In this document: positions 29,661 to 40,570 of the stretch, piece by piece
Numbering within the stretch: position 1 is the stretch's first letter
Layout of the letters: each line of letters opens with the position of its first letter
Source: Hermatobates lingyangjiaoensis
Taxonomy: Eukaryota; Arthropoda; Insecta; Hemiptera; Hermatobatidae
NCBI GenBank assembly: GCA_026182355.1
Contig: JAPFBL010000585.1
Span: 55,001-119,000, forward strand
Length of the DNA stretch: 64,000 bases
Reading direction: 5' to 3'
Notes under the pieces: generated by a model
Told to the model about the DNA's origin: nothing
The model's database searches: none
Seen by the model: only the letters and a program-made list of their open reading frames with translations
Position numbers and translations under genes: made by a program

Positions 29661-30501
29661 TGTTCTTAATATAACTTGTTTGTATGGAAACTTCCTTTAT
29701 AATTCCTAAAGAAATTAAATCAGTTAGTTTATTGTAGATATTTATGATTACTATAACAGATTGTATATGATTACTATAATCATAATATAATATGATCATA
29801 ATAATCATAATGTAATATGATTACTATAATCACCCGTAGTCTCTATATCACTCAGTTCAGCTCTACAGTTTCCACTGGACTACAAATATCTTTGATAACC
29901 GTAGTCGATACTCGGAGCCACAGGGACATTGATTTGAATTGCAAAAACCACTAATTTTTGCCCTCCTGCTTTTCATTTCGGGTCCAGTGAATTACTTAGT
30001 AGATAAATATTTAGAAGCTTTCTTATTTCCAATTCCCTAGTTCTTCCTTCTTGACTGGTTTATTTTATATCCTACTTATTTATTCATTATGCCGTTTTAT
30101 ATCCAGCTTGTTATTTATTTTTCGGCCTATTTTTGCTTCTTATCTACTACATTTATTATTCAAGTTTATGTTGAACCTTTTCTTATTCCTTCTTAAATTT
30201 TGATTATTTCGTTTTTATTTTTACTGCTTCATAATCTGGATTACATATGTCGTTTTTTTTATCATACTTTAACCTTTCTTTGGTTTGTATTTAACTTAAA
30301 CTAAAACTTTTTAATTTCTTCAGACAGCACAAGGTGATTATGTGCTTTCTACATTTGCAAGTTAGGTTCTGACTTAGTGTCGTTAGAATTTCTAATTTGG
30401 TGGAAATTGAAATAATAAAATGAAAACTCTAGTTAAGACGCTGAACTTCTATATTATTACCTAAAGTTACGACCTTTTATGTATTATGATGTGATGTATA
30501 T
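29661..30501. other. No gene; short ATGATTACTATAATC repeats
   Basis: 29745-29835 holds tandem and inverted ATGATTACTATAATC units. The remainder is AT-rich. Confidence 0.55.
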
Positions 30502-30509
30502 ATCTATAT

Positions 30510-31325
30510 CAGGGTTTCCCAAACTTTTTCAGACTGGCGCCCCCTTGTCTTCTAGAATAGAGTGCCAGCGCCCCCTTGTCTTCTAGAATAGCCTGCCAGC
30601 GCCCCCAACCCCATAAAAATGGAAAGATATGCCAAAAAGCCTATCAGAACAAACCTATCCTATTCAGGTTAATGAATATAATGGTTAATGAATATATTCA
30701 GGTTAATGGATATAAGAATGGTATTTTAAAAGGGTGAAAGCGCAGGAAAGGACTAATGCCCAGAAAGGGATGTTTGGGGAAAGAAAGAAGTACAGTAAGA
30801 AATAGTAAAAAACCATCCTCTAGCTGTCATGCAATCTACAGCCACAATCTATCTTTACAGAATTGAGATTGCGGTCTACTATTTACATAGGTAACGATCA
30901 TTTTATTCTTCTTATCTCGACCGAAAACTCATTTACTTCCGATCAAGGCTGACCTCTTAATCCATAGGACATACGTGAAAGAGCAGCTTATCTTTTTATT
31001 CCCTTTATTTTGACCGAAAACTCTCTTTTACTTCGACCGGGGCTGACCCCTTAATCCTCAGGTAAAAGAGCGGCATATCTTTTGAAATTCTTATTTCTAA
31101 TTTTTATTACTTGTATGGTTTTTGATGGTTACCGCCAACAGTTTGGGACGACGATGTAAGTATTGTAGCAGCCAGCTGCTACATTAGCTACACTGTCGCC
31201 ACCAACCATCTATTTTTTAGTTACCGCCCCCCAAACCGCCTATTTTTGCGTTACCGCCCCCCAACCGCCTATTTTTGCGTTACTGCCCCCCAATATTAAA
31301 CCACCGCCCACTTTGGGAAACGCTG
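30510..31325. mobile_element. Non-autonomous hAT transposon, complete
   Basis: Terminal inverted repeats CAGGGTTTCCCAAACTTT and its complement (ending TTGGGAAACGCTG) are flanked by a perfect 8-bp duplication, ATCTATAT, at 30502-30509 and 31326-31333. Terminal CA and 8-bp TSDs are diagnostic of hAT. It contains internal duplications (GCGCCCCCTTGTCTTCTAGA twice, CGCCTATTTTTGCGTTAC about three times) and no transposase. A PLE-A 3' UTR piece is nested at 30718-30832. Confidence 0.9.
30718..30832 (-). repeat. PLE-A 3' UTR fragment inside the hAT element
   Basis: GTATTTTAAAAGGGTGAAAG through GGATGTTTGGGGAAA to CTCTAGCTGTCA, colinear with 17700-17812 at high identity. Confidence 0.85.
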
Positions 31326-31333
31326 ATCTATAT

Positions 31334-31685
31334 GAATGATCTAACCACAATATGAAATGGGGAAGGGTGGGGAGAAGACTAAGGTCTTTCAAACGTAACA
31401 AGCAGTCTACGTCAAAGTCAGAAACTGAACTCAAACATCAGATGCAGAAACATCTGGTGAGGCGTTGAGAAGAGTGGGAAGGAAAAGTGGTATTTTACAA
31501 AGGTGAAAGTGCAGGAAAGGACAAATGTTCAGAGAGGGATGTTTAGGGAAACAAAGGAGTACAGTAAGAAAGAGTAAAAAACTATCCGCTAGCTGTCAAC
31601 CCTCTTAGAAGAGGCTACTGCTCTCGATACTCGTTACGACAAATCATTGATTGTTATTTCACGTATTTATGTGAAATCTTGTTAT
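31334..31685 (-). repeat. PLE-A end plus 3' UTR, capped by an inverted outer end
   Basis: Terminal repeat (31340-31435) with a broken core (TTGACGT for CTGACGA), then antisense 3' UTR (31436-31625, TATCCGCTAGCTGTCAACCC). A plus-oriented outer end follows at 31645-31682 (GATTGTTATTTCACGTATTT). The hAT at 30510 inserted exactly at its (TA)n border. Confidence 0.8.
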
Positions 31686-32159
31686 CTGACCATATGAATG
31701 GATAGGAAGAAAATATTGGAAATAGCTTAAAAGCTTTGTTTAAGTTATAATACCAGAGAAAAGATAGTCGAACGAAAAAGAGTTCATAACAGAAGTCTGA
31801 TTAGTACATAGTGTATGGCAAACTTGACCAGGAATAAGCTATTTCAACAACATTTTTATAGTAGCACACTTTGAAAATTGTTAATAAGTGTTACATGTTA
31901 CAACACTTGCTATTACAAGTGTTATCATTATTCTATATTTTCAATTTTACAAAAAATTTTTTTTTATTTTTTGCCAACTAAAAGGGGAACAGATTGATAT
32001 AGAGATTTTTTAATATGAACAGAGCTTAGTTATTATAGTGAAGACATTGTGGGGAGTTTGAGCAATTGATGAAGGTAAAAGTTGTCAAACTGCAATTGTT
32101 GGCAGAAAAAAAATAGATTTAAGTAAACATAGTTAGTAAAAGGCAATAAATTAAACTGA
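31686..32159. other. No gene seen
   Basis: AT-rich, nothing recognised. Confidence 0.5.
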
Positions 32160-32280
32160 GTTAATGACGAAGACCAGTTGTCATTCTGGTTGAAAGATCA
32201 TCGTTTCATTTTTAAATGTCTTACTGTGGGGTAGAACTCGATTTTTATTTGACGTGTTTACTGTAAGATCGTGCTATATA
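32160..32280 (+). repeat. PLE-A terminal repeat, very diverged
   Basis: TGACGAAGACCAGTTGTCAT, then GGTTGAAAGATCATCG, then GACGTGTTTACTGTAAGATC keep the order of a PLE-A end with many substitutions. Confidence 0.55.
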
Positions 32281-32283
32281 TTA

Positions 32284-32505
32284 TGTTTATTAGAATAAAT
32301 GTATAATAGGTACCAATACATTCCTGTTACATATACGACGAATCCCTTAATAATTAGTTTTCTATTTTGCCAACATATGACAAAAATGATTTGAAATAGC
32401 ATTAAAACAACTTGGGAGGGCCAGGTTAGCCCAGTGGTAACGTGCTCACCTCAGGTCTGATTAAGTTCAACACTCACTGTGGCCTTCGATTTATTTCACG
32501 GGGGA
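32284..32505 (+). repeat. Left arm of inverted duplication
   Basis: Near-identical reverse complement of 33687-33914 (for example AAATGTATAATAGGT and TTTGCCAACATATGACAAAA). It covers about 130 bp of non-SINE flank plus the SINE head. Confidence 0.9.
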
Positions 32506-32705
32506 GGTAAATAAATCTGTGTACCTCATTCCTCGGAGAGGAGATAAGCCGTCGATGTCATGTAATCGTTAAAAATACCTACTCTAAATACACTTGAGTT
32601 AGATAAAATTTAGGATTCCCAATGCAGAATCAATCTTCATTGTGTGCAGTACCACAGAGGGTCAATGTTCGGCCTATGTCTGTTCCCTTGAAAGACAGCT
32701 ATTAC
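32418..32705 (+). repeat. tRNA-derived SINE, longest copy
   Basis: Head GGGCCAGGTTAGCCCAGTGG with A-box-like TAGCCCAGTGGTAACGTG and a decayed B box near 32455-32475. The body has CATTCCTCGGAGAGGAG and AAATTTAGGATTCCCAATGC, and the tail AATCAATCTTCATTGTG to GTTCGGCCTATG. The 45964 copy shares the tail. Confidence 0.8.
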
Positions 32706-33397
32706 AAACTAATCTTAAACAACTTGAGTAGTCGATGACGCTTAAAAAACCATGAAAGAAAATCCATTTTTATAATGAATTGATTAATGGTTTATAATGC
32801 AATTTTTATTATAACTTTTCAATGAATAAATTTATAAATAAATTGCCAATGAGCAATGCGTAGTAAAGCGATGGCTAAGAGGCCATAAAAGTCTTACAGG
32901 TAGAAATACATTCAATATGCGTGACATAAAAAAACACTTGTAGAAAATCAGCACTAAAGAAAGCTTGAAGTTTACAAACTTTGTTCAGTGATTACTTTTG
33001 TTCAATTATTATATTAAAAGAATATTTGTAAACTACAAGCCAAACAGTTAGTCGAATTAAATAAAATATATAAGTGTTTATAAAAAAAATGATTAATTTT
33101 TAAGAAACCCAAGCAAAATTGAAGAGAGTTTGTGATGGAGAAATATCAAGAGTTACAACTGATGCAGGAAGGATGTATGAGTCCTAATTAGATAACAAGT
33201 TCCTACAACCTGTTCGCAAACTAATTATCCAACTCTTTTGCCAAAAGCTAATCACCAGCTGATTCTCTCCTACAAATCACAGCTGTCTGAATTCCCAATC
33301 ATCCTTTCCAAATTACTCTTTCAAAATGATAAATATTCAAATATGATCATCTAAGAATTCATGGTTTTTAAAGACGATTTCAAATTATATATATGTT
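32706..33397. other. No gene seen
   Basis: AT-rich; nothing recognised. Confidence 0.5.
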
Positions 33398-33540
33398 CAA
33401 ACCAGAATATGAAAAGGGAAAAAAGACTAAGATCTTTTAACCGTAACAAACGGTCTTCGTCAGAGTCAAAAACTCAACTCTGTTGGGTTTTGTTTCAAGG
33501 TGAATATTATTTCACGTCTTTATATGAAATATTGCTATAT
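33398..33540 (-). repeat. PLE-A terminal repeat with partial inverted arm
   Basis: The minus-oriented end has core CTGACGA but G12 is A (TTAAAAG). It is followed by a short plus-oriented outer end (ATTATTTCACGTCTTTATAT) and (TA)n. Confidence 0.8.
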
Positions 33541-33554
33541 ATATATACATATCA

Positions 33555-33686
33555 ATGATCAAACCACAAATGAAATGGGAAAATAAGACTAAGATCTTTC
33601 AACCGTAACAAGCGGTCTTCGTCAGAGTCAAAACCCAACTGGGGTTTGGGTTTTCCAGCTGGGTTTCGACTCTGACGAAGACCGCT
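33555..33686. repeat. PLE-A palindrome, right arm truncated
   Basis: The left arm is complete from ATCAATGATCAAACC. The axis lies in CAACTGGGGTTTGGG-type sequence. The right arm breaks off after GACTCTGACGAAGACCGCTT, where it is joined to the SINE-bearing inverted duplication. Confidence 0.8.
33587..33629 (-). ncRNA. Hammerhead-ribozyme-like motif, PLE-A type, core intact
   Basis: Same intact 43-nt arrangement (GACT, CTGACGA, ACCG/CGGT, GAAA, AGATCT, T, AGTC) as at 16779-16821. Confidence 0.6.
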
Positions 33687-33914
33687 TCCCCCGTGAAATA
33701 AATCGAAGGCCAGAGTGAGTATTGAACTCCAGACCTATCATACCTGAGGTCAGCACATTACCACTGGGCTAACCTGGCCCTCCCAAGTTGTTTTAATGCT
33801 ATTTCAAATCATTTTTGTCATATGTTGGCAAAATAGAAAGCAAATTATTAAGGGATTTGTCGTATATGTAACAGGAATGTATTGGCACCTATTATACATT
33901 TATGCTAATAAATA
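33687..33914 (-). repeat. Right arm of inverted duplication, with SINE head
   Basis: Reverse complement of 32284-32505. The SINE head occupies 33687-33786. Its B-box region here (AGTATTGAACTCCAGACC on plus) is better preserved than in the left arm. Confidence 0.9.
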
Positions 33915-33959
33915 TCGTAGTGATTTTTAGTGTGTGTTTTTATTTTTCCTTTGTAAACT

Positions 33960-34065
33960 ATATATATATATATATTATAAATATATATGTAATATTGAAC
34001 AAATGGGCGTATTTTTCTAAAGTCATTTTCACTAGTCTAAATGAAGGACTACTTCCAAATTTTAA
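33960..34065 (+). pseudogene. PLE ORF N-terminal fragment, short
   Basis: After a (TA)n tract the plus strand reads KWAYFSKVIFTSLNEGLLPN and then FKNIY. SLNEGLLPN matches the CLxEGLLPK motif of the other N-terminal fragments. Confidence 0.5.
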
Positions 34066-34530
34066 AAATATTTATTTAATTTCAACAATTTGTAATCAAG
34101 AATAATAAGTTAAAGAACTTCTGGCTATCTTTATTGTTATTAAAATTCTATTTAGATATTAGTTTTCAATTTTTAGTAGCACCTTCTACCAGTTTTCATT
34201 CAAACAATCACCGAACTTCTTTATGTGAAATTGAATACATCTATAATGATTTATCTTTTGTCTGATTGACTACCGCAATTTACTTGACTTCATTGGCAAT
34301 TTATTTATAAATTTATTTAATGGAAATTTATAATACAATTGCACTATAAACTAATAAAAAATGGTACTCTTGATGATGAACATTGTTGGAATGTCAATCA
34401 TAATTAGGTTTTGTTTGACTTTGTGTTATTTTGTGGTTTATAGTTTTGTGAATAATAACGTCTATTGATAATAATAAAGTAATTTTACTATATTATTAAT
34501 GTGCCTGTTGTAGTAAACTACTGTCTAGTG
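34066..34530. other. No gene seen
   Basis: AT-rich; nothing recognised. Confidence 0.5.
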
Positions 34531-35190
34531 CAGGGTCACCTAACTACGGTCCACGGGTCGGATCCGGCACGCAACGTCATCCGGCCTGCCGACAGTACTT
34601 GAAAATGCTTCCATAAATATATGGAACACGAAAGTGTTCCATATATTTAATACAATTTAAATTTAAATATATTATGTGTGGAATACCAAAAACTTCTCCT
34701 AATTCTACCAACTCTCTGTCTCACTTTTCCTATTATTGTTTAAATATATTACATTGTAGTTATATAGAAGAAATGTGCTGCTCTTCCATGAAAGTTAAAA
34801 GGCATTTTTGGTAGAGTATGATTTGATGTTCCATTTGTCACAGCTCTCCAGTTACTTTGGTGAGTCGTAGCTGTACTAGTAATCAGTTGAACTAAAGATG
34901 GAACTTCTTGACTTGTTGAAAAAAAAAAAGCACAGAAAACGACACCTTGTTGCATTTTACTGCTTACCTGATGGTGACTCTCTGAAAATAAAAGAAAACC
35001 TTAGTAAGGAAAGTTCTTTCCATAGGCTGGTATAGCATCGCTGTTAGAAATAGCTTAGACCAATAAGCAAACATTTTCAAAAATGAAGCATTTAAAATAA
35101 ACAGATTGAACGCGATTGACTGATGAATATTTGAAAGCAATCCGCCAGATTTGATGCAGCAATTCCTAACCAAACAGTGTAGCTATCTTG
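34531..35190 (+). mobile_element. hAT transposon relic with transposase C-terminus
   Basis: CAGGGTCACCTAACTACGGT followed by CACGGGTCGGATCCGGC is a typical hAT terminus. About 500 bp further, a transposase C-terminal relic is readable (35030-35165). The opposite terminus and the 8-bp duplication were not found. The minus-strand frames at 34749-35173 are shadows. Confidence 0.6.
35030..35165 (+). pseudogene. hAT transposase C-terminal (dimerisation) relic
   Basis: Plus strand: NKQTFSKMKHLK, stop, TD, stop, TRLTDEYLKAIRQI. It matches the widespread hAT C-terminal block (E-x-x-FSxMxxIKsKyRsRLtDeHLxxxLRi) with two stops in place of conserved basic or tyrosine positions. A dead remnant. Confidence 0.65.
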
Positions 35191-36140
35191 AAAGCCTCAA
35201 AAAATTATTTCACACTAATTTTCTCACTAATGTTTTTACTGCTTAGTATTGTAAGATTCGGATTTGTGCACACTATTTCTCTTGTAACTATATTTTTACT
35301 AATGAAAGTTTCATTGGCATCGTTTATTTTTTAGTAAATAAACATGTTGGTTGTTTTTGTTTTTTGTGCACTGTGTGACACTCACCCATGATTAATGGTT
35401 TTTCATTTTTTTAACGAGAGCTTTCGTTCTGGTTTCCCAGTGTTGAACAGAATGATTATACTGACGCGCTCGTCATTCTTTGAATTATCCGGCCATTGTG
35501 TTCATTATTCAGTATTATGTGTTCATTTATAAATGATTTTTTTTTCTTTTTTCCTCTAATTGAACTTGAGAAGAATGGTTTTAATAAAATCAGAATCTTG
35601 GTATTAGAGAGTTTGATTTAAACCTGAAGATATAGGCTGCTACTAAGATTATTTTCCTTTGCATATTTATATGTGATAACAGGCCAGATACTTGATAGGC
35701 TAAATCAAATGATCACTCTATATTATTAATCTTAGTAGATAAAGTTTGCTATGTGACAGTTCAATTACAGGGGAGAATATGCCTGCATGGCATCCTAGTT
35801 AAATCAGTGATTGACTAAAGACAGGGCTTAGCGATCGCTTCTCCACTCCACAGAGTACAACCCAATTAGCCTAACGAGCTATTTAATGTCTATCAGCAAC
35901 TGTTCGTCTTCACTCCACCTCAACTTAGTTAAAAACCGTCAATTTCAAATCCACTTATCTTTCCAATATCTGACTTGCATATTTCAATAATAGCTTTACT
36001 TACGTACCATTTTATGGGTAGTTCAATTTCGCTCCTCATGATTAGGAGAGGAGAAGGCCTTTAGATACACTCCTCTTTGTAGGTTACATCATTCATCTTA
36101 TAACAGTACTACAGAAAAGTCATTTAGATACATACATAAA
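35191..36140. other. No gene seen
   Basis: 35760-35890 is GC-richer (GGGCTTAGCGATCGCTTCTC) and may be an old repeat related to 7140-7250. Otherwise AT-rich. Confidence 0.45.
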
Positions 36141-36440
36141 ATATTTTATGTATTTTATAAAATTATAAAATATTATAAAATTATAAAATGTTATAAATTT
36201 ATAAAATATAAAATTATAAAATGTTATAAATTTATAAAATATAAAATTATAAAATGTTATAAATTTATAAAATGTTATAAATTTATAAAATGTTATACAT
36301 TTATAAAATATTATAAAATTATAAAATGGTATAATTTTATAAAATTATAACATTTTATAAAATTATTTTAAAAAATTATAAAAATTATAACATTTTATAC
36401 AAATTATAAAATTTTAAAAAATGTGAATTTATTAAATATA
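36141..36440. repeat. AT-only tandem repeat (TTATAAAATGTTATAAATT)
   Basis: Irregular tandem units of 18-28 bp built from TTATAAAAT, GTTATAAA and TTTATAAAA, with extensive self-complementarity. Confidence 0.9.
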
Positions 36441-36959
36441 ATTACATTTTAATATTTATAAATCACTATGTGTTTATTACACAAATGTGATGGGTTTGAA
36501 CATACAGAAGTCAACTATTGAGTTTAGGGAATACAGGTAATATACAGGTATATGGTATTTTAATATCTTTTAAAATATCACATGTTACGTAAGAGTATAA
36601 TATTTGTGTTTTGGATGATCTTATATAAATGTGTTATTTAGCTCATCAAAATATAATCGTAATAATGAAAACGCTGTGTTTTATGTATTATCAGATATTT
36701 TGAGATAACCATGATCTTTTAATGATATTTCCACGGAAGAGTGTGTGTATGTGTGAGCATTCAATCCTGAAACAACTTGCAAAACTGTATCAAGATTACA
36801 AAAAATATTTGGGAATGTCTATCAAACAAACAGAGTACCGAAAATTTCATTTAAATATTTTTATTAATACGGTCTGTTATAAACTAAATTCACTTGGATA
36901 TTGATTTTTTCATTTCAATTGATTTAGCATTAAGAATCTTCTCTTTTTTTTTTTGTTAG
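36441..36959. other. No gene; strong polypyrimidine tract at the end
   Basis: The frame at 36722-36904 is not recognised. CTTCTC followed by a T run and GTTAG (36938-36959) resembles a 3' splice site for the next entry. Confidence 0.4.
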
Positions 36960-37013
36960 CATTAGTAACAAGAATAATGGCTGCATCAGAGTGGTTTAAA
37001 GTGCAGTGGAAAG
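36960..37013 (+). CDS. Candidate exon of an unidentified gene
   Basis: A long T tract ending GTTAG is followed by 54 nt, then GTAATT. One frame is open: VTRIMAASEWFKVQWK, with an internal ATG in a fair context (AATAATGGCT). Length is a multiple of three. The donor is not ideal and I do not recognise the peptide, so this is a weak call. Confidence 0.25.
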
Positions 37014-37220
37014 GTAATTGACAGGCACCGCCCGACAGATTAGTCCCCTCTCTCAGTGACCCTCACACTTCCTGGCCGAGAGTCTTAGAAACAGCTCTAA
37101 TGAGCTTGGATTAAGACAGATTCTCTGAGGACTTGATCAATCACTGCACGCACTCCAAGTGCCTCTTTCCCACACCAACCCTTCCTTTCCTCTACCAGAT
37201 AAATCATTCCTTTGTCTCCA
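37014..37220. other. GC-rich non-coding block
   Basis: Unusually GC-rich for the window (GACAGGCACCGCCCGACAG and CACTTCCTGGCCGAGAG). No long frame. It could be a conserved non-coding element or promoter-proximal sequence. Confidence 0.4.
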
Positions 37221-37373
37221 TTAACAAACTCCAAACAAATTATTTCCTTCATTTAAACCAATATAAATCCTAACCAATATAAATTTTAATTGCATTTGTT
37301 CATTTTAAAGTAAATTATACCTAATGATTATCAATATTACAGTAGATATAAATTTATATTTTATCATATTGTG

Positions 37374-37490
37374 GAATTCCAAAAATTATGTCTCCACACA
37401 AAAATGAGTTTAATATCAAAACAACTAACTCGTTTTGAACACTTAGTGTTCTTTTTCAGGTTTACATCTAAAAAATATACACATCTGTGA
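37374..37490 (-). repeat. PLE-C terminal repeat
   Basis: Minus strand: ACCTGAAAAAGAACACTAAG, TGTTCAAAACGAGTTAGTTG, then CTCATTTTTGTGTGGAGACA. The hammerhead-like core is decayed (CTGAAAA and CAAAA), but the GAACA/TGTTC helix II is intact. The same tail is at 44060-44105 and 55380-55430. Confidence 0.75.
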
Positions 37491-38222
37491 GCTTTAAGAA
37501 CATCAGAGTAAATTATTTAAAATTGAAATTTTCAAATTTGTTTTTTTTGAAATTTGAATGCAATATATGAATGATGAATTGCACTATTGAAGTTTTTAAC
37601 AATTAGTATTCATTAGTATGAAAAATGAATTAATTAATCCTAAACTTTAATAAAACAAGTGAACATAGTGAAACATGAACGAATTTATAAGTAACAAAGA
37701 TATTTAATTACCTCAACTTTTGAGATCTTGTTGCAACATCTCTGCTTTAGTTCACTTAGATTGCAATTGTAATTTTAAGATAGGATATTTAGGGGTAAGA
37801 TATTTAAGGGCATTTAAGGTTATTTTAGAATATTTTGAAAGAGTTTTCTAAGTTTCTCAGAGAATATTGGGTAGATTAATCATAGAGTCGAAATGGATTG
37901 TTTAGGTTTGGTAAAAGATCTGCTAGTGACCTGTTCGTTGAATCGTTGATTTCCCCCCTTTACAATAGGTGCTACTATGGTACTTCTGCTAAGTATTTTT
38001 ATTGACAAAAAAACATGTTTTTGACCGTAATATTCTTTTTCAGGCTTCTCTGCTTATAGTAAAAACATGAAACACAGTTTTTTGTTTTAAATCAAATTAA
38101 ACTATTTGTATGCAGACTCTTCTATGATTTTTATGATTGAATAAATACCATGACAGACTGATTTATAAATAGAGATTAAAACAAAACATTCATGTGTAGA
38201 AAGGATTCAGTTAGACAAATTG
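37491..38222. other. No gene seen
   Basis: AT-rich; TTTAGGGTAAGATATTTAAG-type short repeats lie near 37780-37830. Confidence 0.5.
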
Positions 38223-38459
38223 ATGAAACAATCAATTAATTTAGTCGCCGAAACATTCAATGAAATATCACTTTCGTCAATCAGCTTAAAAGGATATGTA
38301 TTTTTAATAAATTGTCCAAGGAGAAATATCAATCAATTGATATGGTCATACGAACAAATAGATAATGAATTGGATCAATATAGCAGGACGCTAAAGAAAC
38401 TACTAGACAGCAAAAAGTGGGTCTCTTCCAAGAAGATTGAGTGCTCAGAGGCGGAATAA
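38223..38459 (+). CDS. Unrecognised small ORF
   Basis: 78 codons from ATG. The N-terminal half reads MKQSINLVAETFNEISLSSI. The charged C-terminal half (LIWSYEQIDNELDQYSRTLK, then KKWVSSKKIECSEAE) looks helical and protein-like compared with other frames here. No signal peptide, domain or splice sites were recognised. It may be a chance frame, or the N-terminus of another retroelement. Confidence 0.25.
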   Translation: MKQSINLVAETFNEISLSSISLKGYVFLINCPRRNINQLIWSYEQIDNELDQYSRTLKKLLDSKKWVSSKKIECSEAE

Positions 38460-38769
38460 TTTTCAGAGTAATGTGAAATTAACTTAGTATAGGAATAAAT
38501 TAATCCGGTTGCTAAGTACTAATTTGAAAGGGGCTGGATTATTCAGTCGGTTGTTACTCGAAGCAGGATAAGTATGGGTTTGTGATGCTTATTTCTCCAG
38601 GGACTTCAGTTCACGACACTTATCAATCACAGGAGATGATTATTCAAATTCCATAATGATGGCGCTAGCTGCCTTGGGTAGGGTTAGTTATTTAGATATA
38701 ACAAGCTTAAAAAAAAAATAAATAAATAAACAATTGATCGTTGAAAAAACTGGAGTGTTGGATTATTAT
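38460..38769. other. No gene seen
   Basis: Short A-rich stretch at 38705-38730; otherwise unremarkable. Confidence 0.5.
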
Positions 38770-39345
38770 TAAAAATTTTCGGTGTTCATTTATCAGAATC
38801 CAGCCATGCAGCAAACATTTTTGCCACTTACGGTACCTGCCCCTTCAAAATTCTAGAAAGTCCTCAAATATTTATTTTCATAGAGTACAATCAAGGATCT
38901 AATATTAGACTGCTGTTAAGAGTCCCAGACTTTTCATCTTATTACAGTAGTCTTATACATAAACAGTCTTCATCAAAGAAACCAAAGATTTTTCCAAACA
39001 AAAATATATAATTCAAATCATAAAAAAAAATTGAAATTTAATTAACTGGTTATACAAACAAATACAATAAACTTTTAACCACATTAAAAAAATATTTTGA
39101 AAAATTTAAAATACAATTATTTTATACACTTCAAAAATGTTGTTTAAAAACAGTATTACACATATAAAACATAAAAACAATTATGACCTTAAAAAATCAT
39201 TTTAGTTTTTTTTTTAGTTTTTATGATTTTAATTTTCTCCTATTTTCTATTATTACACCCTTAAAATACCGCCCCCTGGCACGTGCCACCCGGGGTAGAC
39301 CGCAACCCCCCCTTGCCATGCCACCAATAATGTCGCAAACATATT
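38770..39345 (+). mobile_element. Old DNA-transposon-like repeat with GC-rich end
   Basis: 38840-39250 matches the reverse complement of about 60840-61230 over several hundred bases (AAAATTCTAGAAAGTC, then CAGTATTACAC). The right end, CCCCCCTTGCCATGCCACC after CACGTGCCACCCGGGG, resembles GC-rich hAT-type termini. No duplication at the flanks was established. Confidence 0.5.
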
Positions 39346-40340
39346 ACACTAAACTCTATTAATTAATGCTATTTTTGTAGATCTGACAAGTGCGTGGTAT
39401 AACAATATTAGTTTAAGCAAACTGATAAGTTACAAGTTTGATTGAATTATTTCATAGAAATAGTCAGATTTCACTGAAGGATGAGGAGTTAATTGAGTAT
39501 AGTGGTAAATCAACTTACAAATTTCATTCGTTCCGATATCAAATTACTTAATTTTGTGTAATTCAGACTACTTTCGGATTTATCAAAATCAATCTTAGGA
39601 TTTCTTTTACTCCTGTGACAGCTTTAAGGTGTGAGGACTTGTTTGATAGTCCTGAGAAAACTTCAACATTAACTATTGACCATCAGTGTTTGATGAAATT
39701 CTTCCAGAAAAGTAACAAAAAAGAAGTTTTTTTAGCGTAAGGACGATTTTGTATGGGAAGCCAGTCCAAACTTTAATCCTCACAATATGTTAATGCTAGT
39801 TTTAAGATAATTTCAAAAGGAAGAATGACACGATCATGAGGGGTCTCCAGGAAGCCTACCTGGAGAACATTAGAGTTGGTCTGTTAAGAAAGATGACCTG
39901 AAGAACTTTTTGTTGCTTTTCAGAAAATAATCTTGAACACATGCATTCGAAAAAAGAATAAGTGTTGAATTTATCAGAATAAACTATTTATTGGCATTGT
40001 ATAATTCAATTTTTGGAGAAATGCAAGAAATGACTCATCAGAATTTATACTGTTATAATTTTTTGAGTTGCTTTGTTTGATAGTACCATTTCATTGGTGT
40101 TCTGGTGTCATATACAATTTTATACACTCCTTTATCATTATTTATCATTATCTGGCTTACTCAGAGTTATTCCCAATCATCTCTTACACCTACATTAGGA
40201 AAATTATTTATGGTAAATCTAAAAAAATAAAATAAATGAAACTGCAAAGAGAAACATTCTTGCAATAAAAAGTTATTCTTATCAATGATTTATTACTAAT
40301 AAAATATTTTAAAGGTTTTATTGTTGATTAAAGTTTTACA
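39346..40340. other. No gene seen
   Basis: AT-rich; nothing recognised. Confidence 0.5.
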
Positions 40341-40570
40341 TGGTAGCAAATGTAATTGTTTCAAAGTTGGGACTTCGTGCGACAGGAGTTGCCGAGGGAG
40401 TAGGCGGTTTAGTGGTGGGGTAGTCAATAGCAGTTCTTTGGTGTTCCTAATAGCGGTAGGGACCTTAGATAACGAGCCGTCGCTTCAAAGGCCTTTACGG
40501 AAATTCGATTGTTTCTGTCGGCAGAGTTAGTGCATCCCACTTCGTTCAAGCTCTTCGACACGTGATGTAC
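40341..40570. other. GC-richer block, function unknown
   Basis: The plus-strand frame 40321-40530 crosses it (CNCFKVGTSCDRSCRG), but I recognise no domain. TTCGACACGTGATG at the end carries an E-box core. Possibly an exon, UTR or regulatory block. Confidence 0.3.

Noticed and set aside
34749..35173. Two adjacent minus-strand open frames as a gene
   Set aside because: The plus strand carries a recognisable hAT transposase C-terminus over part of the interval, and the minus frames match nothing.
38223..38270. Hammerhead-like TGATGA and CGAAAC pair
   Set aside because: The intervening sequence cannot form helix II and no helix I pairing exists.
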